Below are positions 53,838-60,558 of a stretch of DNA of 60,558 nucleotides, one piece after another. A program made the translations under genes and the position numbers. The stretch comes from an uncultured Alphaproteobacteria bacterium (GTDB lineage Bacteria; Pseudomonadota; Alphaproteobacteria; SP197), in contig CALSLK010000026.1 of NCBI GenBank assembly GCA_943787175.1, positions 1 to 60,558 on the forward strand, given 5' to 3'. The notes below the pieces were generated by a model, which searched no databases, had not been told where the DNA came from, and saw nothing but the letters and a program-made list of their open reading frames with translations. Numbering within the stretch: position 1 is the first letter of the stretch; each line of letters starts with the position of its first letter.

Positions 53838-53873
53838 AAAAAGAAAGGACCGGGAGCCGAAGCTCCCGGTCCT
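53838..53873 (-). terminator. Rho-independent terminator after the small exported protein gene
   Basis: AGGACCGGGAGC (53846-53857) pairs perfectly with 53862-53873 around loop CGAA. On the minus strand CTTTCTTTTT follows. It lies about 55 bp beyond the stop at 53928 and insulates the BrkB-NUDIX gene. Confidence 0.85.
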
Positions 53874-53927
53874 CTGAACCGCCGATCAGGATTGACTTGG
53901 GATCAGGTGGTTGACGGGAACGGTGAA

Positions 53928-54182
53928 CTATTGCTCACCAGACACTGCGCAGCTCAGTGCCCCGTCAAGATCGACGGCACAGACCGTAATTTCGCCCGTT
54001 CCGACATTCAGTCGCGTAACGCCCTCGGGAGAGGACCCAAGCACGCGGTAGGTCTCGATAGCTGCATTGGCCGGGGCGCTCATCCCCGTACTCATGGCCA
54101 AAACAGCCAATCCTGCGACGCCCAGCACGCCGCAAGCCACAAAAAGGGAGTACTTCCGTTTCGTTGTACTAATCTGAGACAT
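53928..54182 (-). CDS. Small hypothetical exported or membrane-anchored protein
   Basis: 84 residues, ATG 54182 with GGGAGGACAAC directly upstream. A basic N-terminus and hydrophobic segment (about 11-30) end in SAPANAA, a possible signal-peptidase site. The mature part of about 45 residues contains ETYRVLGSSPEGVTRLNVGTG and two Cys (ICAVDLDGALSCAVSG region) that could form a disulfide. No family recognised. A strong terminator follows, so it is probably well expressed on its own. Confidence 0.7.
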   Translation of the reverse strand: MSQISTTKRKYSLFVACGVLGVAGLAVLAMSTGMSAPANAAIETYRVLGSSPEGVTRLNVGTGEITVCAVDLDGALSCAVSGEQ

Positions 54183-54468
54183 GTTGTCCTCCCTTTGCCA
54201 AAAAGTCGCTCGACCCCTGGCCTTGCACTTGAACACCCGAGTACCTCGCAAAGGCCGTGCCAGACTCGCGTGGGTTGCAAACAAACATGAAGAATCTGGG
54301 TTTCGGATAACCCAAGGTTCCCTGGGAAACGCAATTCCCATCAGGCAGAGCTTGCTCAAACTTTGTGAAACAGATCGGATTCACGTGTTAAGGCGAGGCC
54401 ATTAATGGTTCCGCCTCATCGCGATCCGATCTAAACACGCGCGGTACGTTGGAAATCACGGGTTTGAC

Positions 54469-55680
54469 ATGAGTGACATCAAGAAAGTGGTGCTGGCCTA
54501 TTCGGGCGGGCTCGATACATCGGTCATCCTGCGCTGGCTGCAGGACACCTATGACTGTGAGGTCGTGACCTTCACGGCCGATCTGGGACAGGGCGAGGAG
54601 CTTGAGCCTGCGCGCAAGAAAGCCGAAATGATGGGGATTAAGGAAATCTTCATCGAGGATCTGCGCGAAGAGTTCGTCAGGGACTACGTCTTCCCCATGT
54701 TCCGCGCCAACGCGGTTTATGAGGGCGTCTATCTTCTGGGCACTTCCATCGCGCGCCCGCTGATCGCCAAACGCCAGATCGAGATTGCCAAAATGACCGG
54801 CGCTGATGCGGTGTCCCATGGCGCTACCGGCAAAGGCAACGACCAGGTGCGGTTCGAGCTTGGCTATTACGGACTCAACCCTGACATCAAGGTGATTGCA
54901 CCCTGGCGTGAATGGGATCTGAATTCACGTACCAAGCTGATTGAGTATGCCGAGAGTCACCAGATACCGATCCCGCGGGACAAACGCGGCGAAGCGCCAT
55001 TCTCGGTTGATGCCAATCTTTTGCACATTTCTGCCGAGGGCAAGGTGCTGGAAGACCCCTGGGATGAAGCGCCGGAATACGTCTATTCGCGCACGGTCGA
55101 CCCGGTCGATGCACCCGATGTGCCGACCGAAATCGAGGTCGCCTTCGAGAAAGGCGACCCCGTGGCGATTGACGGCCAGGACCTTTCGCCAGCCGCCGTG
55201 CTGACGCGCCTGAACGAGCTGGGCGGTGCCAACGGCATTGGCAGGCTTGACCTGGTGGAGAACCGTTTTGTCGGCATGAAAAGCCGGGGCATATATGAAA
55301 CTCCGGGCGGCACGGTTCTGCTGACGGCCCATCGTGCGATGGAATCGATCACGCTTGATCGCGGTGCGGCACATCTCAAGGACGAGCTGATGCCGCGTTA
55401 TGCGGAGCTGATCTACAACGGCTTCTGGTTTTCGCCCGAGCGGTTGATGCTGCAGGCCATGATCGACCAGAGCCAGGAACATGTCTCGGGCACGGTCCGC
55501 CTGAAGCTCTACAAGGGCAATGTCATCGTGACGGGGCGCAAGTCACCGCGGTCGCTCTACAGTCTGGCGCATGTCACGTTCGAGGAAGATGCCGTCTATG
55601 ATCAGCGTGATGCCGAGGGCTTCATCCGCCTGAACGCCTTGCGCCTGCGCCTTGGCCAGCGTCGTAATCAGGAGCTTTGA
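54469..55680 (+). CDS. argG: Argininosuccinate synthase
   Basis: 403 residues, normal length. The ATP pyrophosphatase loop is [50 protein letters not shown] and [11 protein letters not shown] are conserved substrate-binding regions. It joins citrulline and aspartate in arginine biosynthesis. The 286 bp upstream (54183-54468) hold no gene and must include its promoter. The CDS is intact and followed after 6 bp by the sulfotransferase-methyltransferase gene. Confidence 0.97.
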   Translation: MSDIKKVVLAYSGGLDTSVILRWLQDTYDCEVVTFTADLGQGEELEPARKKAEMMGIKEIFIEDLREEFVRDYVFPMFRANAVYEGVYLLGTSIARPLIAKRQIEIAKMTGADAVSHGATGKGNDQVRFELGYYGLNPDIKVIAPWREWDLNSRTKLIEYAESHQIPIPRDKRGEAPFSVDANLLHISAEGKVLEDPWDEAPEYVYSRTVDPVDAPDVPTEIEVAFEKGDPVAIDGQDLSPAAVLTRLNELGGANGIGRLDLVENRFVGMKSRGIYETPGGTVLLTAHRAMESITLDRGAAHLKDELMPRYAELIYNGFWFSPERLMLQAMIDQSQEHVSGTVRLKLYKGNVIVTGRKSPRSLYSLAHVTFEEDAVYDQRDAEGFIRLNALRLRLGQRRNQEL

Positions 55681-55686
55681 AGACCC

Positions 55687-57066
55687 ATGCGCCAACAGCC
55701 CAGCATGGATATCGCAATCTGTGGGCCGCTGCGAAGCGGCACGACGCTGTTGGCCGATCTCCTGACGGTAAAAGGCAAGAGCCTGGTTATCAGCGAGCCC
55801 GATCTACATGTCGTCTGGCACGAGCGCACGGCTGAACGCCTGCACAGGCTTTTTGGTGATGTTGGCCTGGATGTCACAGCAGAGCCAACCCGGCGCAACG
55901 GCAAGCAGACCTATATCGACTGGTTCAGTGACAACATTGTACCCCAGCTTGAGCGCCTTGATCTCTGGGGTGTGAAACAGGTCGATTTCTACCAGTGGGA
56001 AAAGCTCTTCAAGCACTTCCCGCCGCGCCGCATGGTGCTGGTCAGCCGGGACCTGCGAGATGTGGCGATTTCCTCCCTGGATCTGATCGGGCGCTCCCTG
56101 GTGGCCTTTCCCGGCGGCAAGCAGTTGCGCGACGAAGCCTGGGTGCTGACCCGGCTGGCCTATGACATGCACGAGCTGCAATCCCTAGCGAAGATTCCGC
56201 ATATGCATGTGCGCTATGAGGACTTCGTAGCCCAAGCCTCGATCCGCGAACGTTTCCGCAAATATGCCGGCATCCCCGAATTCGGTGAGGACCGGTTCAA
56301 CCTGGAAGGCGAGAACCCGATGCGCGCCAACTGGGAAAAGGACAAACACCAGGGAAAGATCAGTGGCGCAGCGGTCGGCCGTTTTGCATCCGAGCCTGAA
56401 GGTCCGACCAAGGCGCGTGCTGTACGCCTGTGGCGCGTGCTGGCGCCCTTTGCCCAGCAGTTCGGCCACGAGATGCCCGACATGCCGGTCAAGGATCATC
56501 CCTACACGGTCAAGGGCAAGGAAGGCGCAAACCCGATCCTTCGTGCACAGGATGTCGAAGCCTGGGATGGAAAGGGGCCCAGGCTTCTGGAACCTGCCTT
56601 TGCCCTGCGTGCTGCACGGATTGCAGCTGCTAAATCGCTCGTAAAGCCCTGCGCCGTGCTGGACATGTTCTGTGGTGCACCGGCTCTGCGTTTCATGTTG
56701 AAGCAGGGGTCGAAGTATCGTGGTGCCGATCTTGCGTCCCGGTTTCAGGGCTGTGAGGTGTTCGACCTCAAGACCATGCAATTGCCCAAGCAGACTGGTG
56801 CCGAAGTCATCACGCTTCTGGGTGCCCTGGAGTACCTGCCAGCCTTGCCTAAATTCCTTGCTGCTCTGCGCGGCCTCCAGACGCCGGTGCTGGCGAGCTA
56901 CCATTCGGCCGATGATACGCCGGGCATCGATCGCGAGAGCCTGGGCTGGATCAACCATCTGACGCGGCAGGAGCTCTCGGAAGTTTTTGCACAGGCCGGA
57001 TTCAAGACCGATATCCGCTGGGCCTTTGATGGGCGTCAGAGCCTGATCAAAGCGACACCGGTTTAG
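55687..57066 (+). CDS. Sulfotransferase fused to a SAM-dependent methyltransferase-like domain
   Basis: 459 residues, intact. Residues 1-300 are a sulfotransferase: PAPS loop GPLRSGTTLLADLL (13-26), 3'-phosphate motif LVSRDLRDVAISSLDL (118-133) and an acceptor region rich in Trp and His. Residues 320-459 look like a class I methyltransferase: CAVLDMFCGAPALRFMLKQG (322-341), an acidic strand end RGADLA (345-350), LLGALEYLPALP (377-388) and a late GWINHLTRQEL. The methyltransferase half is short and lacks the classical GxGxG, so it may be divergent or inactive. The pair could sulfate and methylate one acceptor, such as a glycan or polyketide. Confidence 0.72.
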   Translation: MRQQPSMDIAICGPLRSGTTLLADLLTVKGKSLVISEPDLHVVWHERTAERLHRLFGDVGLDVTAEPTRRNGKQTYIDWFSDNIVPQLERLDLWGVKQVDFYQWEKLFKHFPPRRMVLVSRDLRDVAISSLDLIGRSLVAFPGGKQLRDEAWVLTRLAYDMHELQSLAKIPHMHVRYEDFVAQASIRERFRKYAGIPEFGEDRFNLEGENPMRANWEKDKHQGKISGAAVGRFASEPEGPTKARAVRLWRVLAPFAQQFGHEMPDMPVKDHPYTVKGKEGANPILRAQDVEAWDGKGPRLLEPAFALRAARIAAAKSLVKPCAVLDMFCGAPALRFMLKQGSKYRGADLASRFQGCEVFDLKTMQLPKQTGAEVITLLGALEYLPALPKFLAALRGLQTPVLASYHSADDTPGIDRESLGWINHLTRQELSEVFAQAGFKTDIRWAFDGRQSLIKATPV

Positions 57067-57076
57067 GAAGAGCGCT

Positions 57077-57790
57077 ATGACCACGCTCGGCAGGGACATG
57101 CGTAACGCCTGGTCGATGACCCCTGACAGCGTCGACCTGACGCGCAGGCGTGAACCCCGCCCGGCCAAGGTGGTCTGTGGCGAACGCAAGGTGACGATGG
57201 ACCTGGCCGCAACGGCTCTTGTCGTCATCGACATGCAGAATGCCTTTTGTCATCTAGACAATTCCGGCCATGACGGTCCTGCACGCGAACCGATTGCGCC
57301 ATTGCAGAAACTGATGCCTGAACTGTGGGGTGTCGATGTCCCCGTCGTCTGGGTGAACTGGGGCAACCGGGCCGATGGTCTGAACCTTGCGCCCATGGTG
57401 CGGTTCCCGTTCCGTGATGATCATGATGGCGAGAGCTTTATCGTCAAGGACGGGTTCGACGCTGCCATCGTTGATGGTCTGGATGTCGGCAATGGCGACG
57501 TCATGATCGACAAATACCGGATGAGCGGATTTTGGGATACGCAGCTCGACAGCATCCTGCGCAATCTTGGCATCACGACTCTTCTTTTTGCTGGTGTGAA
57601 CCTGGACCAGTGCGTGTTCACCACACTGATGGATGCCAGCTTCCTGGGTTATGACTGCGTTCTTCTCGAGGATTGCGCAGCCACCTCCTCACCGGATTTC
57701 TGTACCCAGGCAACTCTGTGGAATGTCGAGCGCTGCTTTGGTTTCGTGACGGCCTCGAGCGAGATCCTGAAAGCGCTCGATCCGCTCTAG
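57077..57790 (+). CDS. Cytoplasmic isochorismatase-family cysteine hydrolase
   Basis: 237 residues with no signal peptide. The catalytic triad is D52 in VVIDMQNAF, K146 in MIDKYRMSGF and C179 in GVNLDQCVF, preceded by the cis-peptide Val-Asn. The long N-terminal extension and FWDTQLDSILRNLGITTLLFAG resemble ureidoacrylate/biuret-type amidohydrolases. Substrate unknown; the adjacent genes give no clue. It starts 10 bp after the fusion protein, so it may share its transcript, and its last codons overlap the convergent NnrU gene by 4 bp. Confidence 0.88.
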   Translation: MTTLGRDMRNAWSMTPDSVDLTRRREPRPAKVVCGERKVTMDLAATALVVIDMQNAFCHLDNSGHDGPAREPIAPLQKLMPELWGVDVPVVWVNWGNRADGLNLAPMVRFPFRDDHDGESFIVKDGFDAAIVDGLDVGNGDVMIDKYRMSGFWDTQLDSILRNLGITTLLFAGVNLDQCVFTTLMDASFLGYDCVLLEDCAATSSPDFCTQATLWNVERCFGFVTASSEILKALDPL

Positions 57791-58470
57791 GAAGGTATCG
57801 GAGAGACGCCGATGACCCAGGGGTGAAGCAGGACGAGTGCGGCGTAGATCACCACTGACAGGCCAAGCCGCCACCAGCCGATGCCTTTCCAGTCCAGCGA
57901 CCGGCGGCGTTCAACAATCGCGACAAAGGGAACGAACGAAGTTGCGGCAGCGAAACGATCCCACGCTTCGCCCATCTTCGCCTTCTTCTTGGCTTCCTGG
58001 CTGGCGACACCGGCAAAGACCAGAACCAGAAGGCTGGCGAAGAAAATCAGGCTGGCAAGATCACCGTTGGCCAGCAGGTGAGCAGCGGCCCACAGGGCGA
58101 TGCCCCACATCAGGGGATGGCGCGTGACCGAGAAGATCCCGCGCGCCGCATCATCACGCTCCAACACCTTTTCCGAACCGACGGACGAAGGGTTTGGCGT
58201 GGCGTTACCGCACACAACAAAGATGACCGCCGGCACCATGACGAGCCAGGCAATGCCTTTCAGCGCATGTCCGGCGTGCCATAGCGCGACATAATCGGTA
58301 TTCGAATAAGCCCAGGCCATCCAGACGATGGATGCCAGCGCAATGACGGAGAACAGGCCAAGAAACGCGGTTTCGCCAATCACGTTGACGATCATCCCGC
58401 GCACCGGCGTGCCCGATAGCAGGATATGACCCCCGACAAAGACAACGCAGGCGATGATGAGCATGGTCAT
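57787..58470 (-). CDS. NnrU family membrane protein
   Basis: 227 residues, six predicted transmembrane helices, with AGGAAA upstream of ATG 58470. The NnrU hallmark FSVTRHPLMWGIALWAAAHLLANGD (about 114-138) is clear, along with LWHAGHALKGIAWLVMVP. NnrU was described beside nitric-oxide reductase genes, and the RHP-type motif also occurs in isoprenylcysteine methyltransferase-like proteins. No denitrification genes are visible here, so the role is open. Confidence 0.9.
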   Translation of the reverse strand: MTMLIIACVVFVGGHILLSGTPVRGMIVNVIGETAFLGLFSVIALASIVWMAWAYSNTDYVALWHAGHALKGIAWLVMVPAVIFVVCGNATPNPSSVGSEKVLERDDAARGIFSVTRHPLMWGIALWAAAHLLANGDLASLIFFASLLVLVFAGVASQEAKKKAKMGEAWDRFAAATSFVPFVAIVERRRSLDWKGIGWWRLGLSVVIYAALVLLHPWVIGVSPIPS

Positions 58471-58540
58471 GGGCAGTTTCCTGTGTTCCAGACTGCATCA
58501 TCGTTGAGATGGGATTGGCGTGCTACCCCAACATCAGTTT

Positions 58541-58584
58541 GTCATCCCGGATCAGCAGCCCTGTCGGGCTTTGTCCGGGATGAC
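58541..58584. repeat. REP-like palindromic element
   Basis: GTCATCCCGGA (58541-58551) pairs with TCCGGGATGAC (58574-58584). The interior contains a second hairpin, AGCCC-TGTC-GGGCT (58557-58570). This stem with a GC-rich inner hairpin is the style of the dispersed intergenic repeats found in many alphaproteobacteria. It lies between nnrU and folD. Confidence 0.6.
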
Positions 58585-58620
58585 AGTTTTCTCTAGATGC
58601 CTTGCCGTTGAATCAGAGGC

Positions 58621-59515
58621 TCAGGCCTCCGGCTCGGCGACGCCGTGCTGGCGGCAGGCTGCGGTGACCGTGTTGACCAGCAGGCAGGCGATGGTCATGG
58701 GGCCGACACCGCCGGGAACCGGGGTGATGGCGCCGGCGACCTTGACCGCCTCATCAAAGCAGACATCGCCGACCAGGCGGGTCTTGCCGTCTTCCTTTTC
58801 GATGCGGTTGATGCCGACATCAATCACCGTGGCGCCGGGTTTGATCCAGTCGCCGCGCACCATCTCGGGCCGACCCACGGCTGCGACCACGATATCGGCG
58901 CGGCGCACGACACCGGGAAGATCAGCGGTGCGTGAATGGGCAATCGTGACGGTGCAGTGATCCTGCAAGAGAAGCTGTGCCATGGGTTTTCCCACGATGT
59001 TCGAGCGACCGACGATGACGGCTTCGGCACCCTTCATGCCCTCGGCGCCCAGATGCTCGCGCAGCATCATCTGGCAGCCCAGCGGCGTGCAGGGGACCAT
59101 GGCATCCTGATTGGTCGAAAGGCGGCCGGTATTGATGACGTGGAACCCGTCGACATCCTTGGCCGGCAGGATGGCGTTGATGATGACAGCCTCATCGACC
59201 TGTTTGGGCAGGGGAAGCTGGACCAGGATGCCGTGGACGCGCGGATCGGCATTGAGTTCCTCGACCTTGGCCAGGACCTCTTCGTGGCTGGCGGGTATCG
59301 GGCATGCGGAACTCGAAGCTCTCCATGCCTGCTTCCACAGTCGATTTGCCCTTGGAGCGGACATAAACCTGGCTGGCCGGGTCTTCGCCCACCAGCACCA
59401 CGGCCAGTCCGGGGGTGATGCCGTGATCGGCCTTCAGTTTGGCGACTTTCTTGGCCACACCTTCACGCACCTTCAGCGCAAACGCCTTGCCGTCAATGAT
59501 GGTTGCTTCGCTCAT
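58621..59515 (-). CDS. folD: Bifunctional methylenetetrahydrofolate dehydrogenase/cyclohydrolase (one frameshift)
   Basis: About 298 residues from [10 protein letters not shown] at 59515. The first frame has the cyclohydrolase site [19 protein letters not shown] (catalytic Lys in the YVRSK segment). Near 59290 it shifts into [26 protein letters not shown]. Then follow the NADP-binding [17 protein letters not shown] and [27 protein letters not shown]. FolD interconverts methylene-, methenyl- and formyl-tetrahydrofolate and would process one-carbon units from the GcvT fusions. Its ATG overlaps the DUF167 stop (ATGA). Confidence 0.92.
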
Positions 59516-59833
59516 GTCAGGGCTCCCAGCCACATTTTGATTCGTTCCGTCACCTCTGGCCCCCCCGGCGATCTCCAGAACCTTGCGCCGGTCCTTGTGT
59601 CCCTGCCACGACCGTGATGGACGAGGCGGGAACACGCCAGGACTTCGCAAGCATCTTGGCAACCGCACGATTGGCCTTGCCCCCTTCAGCCGGCTGGGTG
59701 ACCCCGCACCTTTAAGAAGGCTTCGCCCGCCGCGTCAAGTTCCACGCCTGCAACTTCGTTGGACGAAGCGCCGGGCTGGGCGCGGGATGCGCAGGCGAAG
59801 AGCGCCGCCATTGTCTTGAAGCGGGCTGCTCAC
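59512..59833 (-). pseudogene. DUF167 (YggU) family protein, several frameshifts
   Basis: The start GTG at 59833 overlaps the YggT stop (GTGA) and gives SSPLQDNGGALRLRI. Later frames carry [20 protein letters not shown], then [20 protein letters not shown] with the DUF167 hallmark EGGKAN, then [20 protein letters not shown] to the TGA overlapping folD. At least three one-base breaks are needed. The whole family domain of about 105 residues is present, so errors are likely. Function of the family is unknown; YggT-DUF167-FolD order is common in alphaproteobacteria. Confidence 0.78.
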
Positions 59834-60143
59834 AGACCGTTGGCGAGGGGGATGAGAATGGAGCCGATGATGAACATGCTGAGGAACTGCAGAAGCACGA
59901 TGGCGATCAGCGGCGAGAGATCAATGCCGCCCAGATTACCCAGCAGTTTGTTCAGAAGGCGCCGGATCGGCCCAAGCAGAGGCTCGGTGATCTGCCACAG
60001 GAAGCGGCCGATCTGGTTGACCACGGGGGGTGGCGGGTATCGACGATCTTGAACGAGATCAGCAGGCTCATGACGACATGGGCGATCAGAATCCAGATAT
60101 AGATCTGGAATGCGGTGCCGACGAGCCAGATGAGAGCATTCAT
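59830..60143 (-). CDS. YggT family membrane protein (one frameshift in a C run)
   Basis: From MNALIWLVG (60143) the first part is hydrophobic (FQIYIWILIAHVVMSLL). At a run of six C (minus strand) near 60027 the frame changes to VVNQIGRFLWQITEPLLGPIRRLL and DLSPLIAIVLLQFLSMFII, the YggT core. One more C would restore a frame of about 104 residues with the expected RHPPVVNQI. Members are small inner-membrane proteins linked to osmotic or turgor stress and to cell-division regions. Confidence 0.85.
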
Positions 60144-60258
60144 GACGATAGGTTCCTTCAACCGATTGGGCTTGGATCAGCGCGATTCTGTAAATCCGCT
60201 CTGCCTTGTAGAGCAAGTGTACTATGCTCCACACGTGAATGCGCGAAGGGAAAATGCG

Positions 60259-60558
60259 ATGCGCTGTTATCAAGGTGGGTGCCATTGCGGCACGGTCAAG
60301 GTGGTGTTTGAAACTGCTGCAGACCCTGCCGGTCTTGAGGTCCGCGCCTGCAGCTGCAGTTTCTGTACGCGCCACAGTGCGCGCACGGTCACAGACCCCG
60401 CAGGAAAGCTGGGCAATTGACGCCCGCCGACGGGGCTGCACAGACCTATCGTTTTGCCATGGGCATCACCGAATTCATCATCTGTCGTCATTGCGGCTGC
60501 TACATCGGTGCCCTGATGGAAGACGACGGTGAGAGGGTCGGAATCGTCAACAGCCGGA
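60259..60558 (+). CDS. GFA-family (glutathione-dependent formaldehyde-activating-like/CENP-V) zinc protein, 3' partial
   Basis: Starts MRCYQGGCHCGTV at ATG 60259 with GAAGGG upstream. The zinc-binding Cys are CHC and CSCSFC, as in GFA proteins. Near 60415-60440 the frame shifts into QTYRFAMGITEFIICRHCGCYIGALMEDD, supplying the second CxxCGxY cluster, and the gene runs off the window end. Family members include the S-hydroxymethylglutathione-forming enzyme, but most have unknown activity. Confidence 0.8.

Noticed and set aside
1..60558. CRISPR arrays, tRNA or rRNA genes, insertion sequences, prophage
   Set aside because: No regularly spaced repeats, cloverleaf-like stretches with CCA ends, transposase motifs or phage structural genes were seen on either strand.

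Overview
The window looks like chromosomal DNA of a GC-rich alphaproteobacterium, most likely a free-living (possibly marine) Rhodospirillales-type organism. Supporting families are the IalB-type periplasmic protein, the LysR/DUF1127 divergent pair, GcvT-fused demethylating flavoenzymes, a YggT-DUF167-FolD operon, an entericidin-type lipoprotein and a NavAb-type sodium channel. This placement is an inference from gene content only. I saw no rRNA, tRNA, CRISPR array, prophage or insertion sequence.

Layout. 0-1.4 kb: 3' part of a histidine/aromatic amino acid lyase homologue without the MIO serine, then a terminator and repeats. 1.7-5.1 kb: small membrane proteins, a TSUP anion exporter, an M20 peptidase and an NQO-type flavoprotein. 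5.1-10 kb: a minus-strand sulfur-assimilation block (siroheme synthase, APS reductase) followed by a 1159-residue single-chain Nfn-like flavoprotein. 10.4-19 kb: a DUF1989-GcvT fusion, a phosphotransferase, an acyl-CoA dehydrogenase homologue without the usual catalytic base, and a Tat-exported cysteine hydrolase divergent from an AraC regulator. 19.1-29.2 kb: a quaternary-amine cluster with a DeoR regulator, an ABC importer (binding protein, ATPase, double-length permease), two choline-kinase-like phosphotransferases, a dimethylglycine/sarcosine dehydrogenase-like enzyme and a PEP-mutase/isocitrate-lyase family protein. 29.2-32.6 kb: sodium channel, hydrolase, aspartic protease, BAX-inhibitor-1 protein. 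32.7-37.2 kb: YbbP-YbbA-like ABC exporter divergent from TesA and ThpR. 37-44 kb: ChrA, a sulfotransferase, a metallopeptidase, pterin dehydratase, YkvA and three transporters. 44-50 kb: acetoacetyl-CoA synthetase, class 3 asparaginase, TrmH, IalB, RlmN, DUF1127. 50-54 kb: LysR, a triple-RidA protein and a BrkB-NUDIX fusion. 54-60.5 kb: ArgG, a sulfotransferase-methyltransferase fusion, a cysteine hydrolase, NnrU, FolD-DUF167-YggT and a GFA-family protein.

Functional theme. Much of the window concerns N-methylated amines, one-carbon units and sulfur: import of a betaine/choline-like compound, phosphorylation, oxidative demethylation onto tetrahydrofolate (DMGDH-GcvT, DUF1989-GcvT, FolD), and sulfate activation and transfer (APS reductase, two sulfotransferases, TSUP). 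The MIO-less lyase suggests a testable link to ergothioneine breakdown, but nothing in the sequence proves it.

Quality warning. At least thirteen genes are broken by one or more single-base frameshifts although the conserved protein sequence continues in the next frame, on both strands, often in G/C runs. This pattern fits draft-assembly errors better than decay. Genes broken in two or more places are typed here as pseudogene; genes with one break are typed as CDS with the break described.
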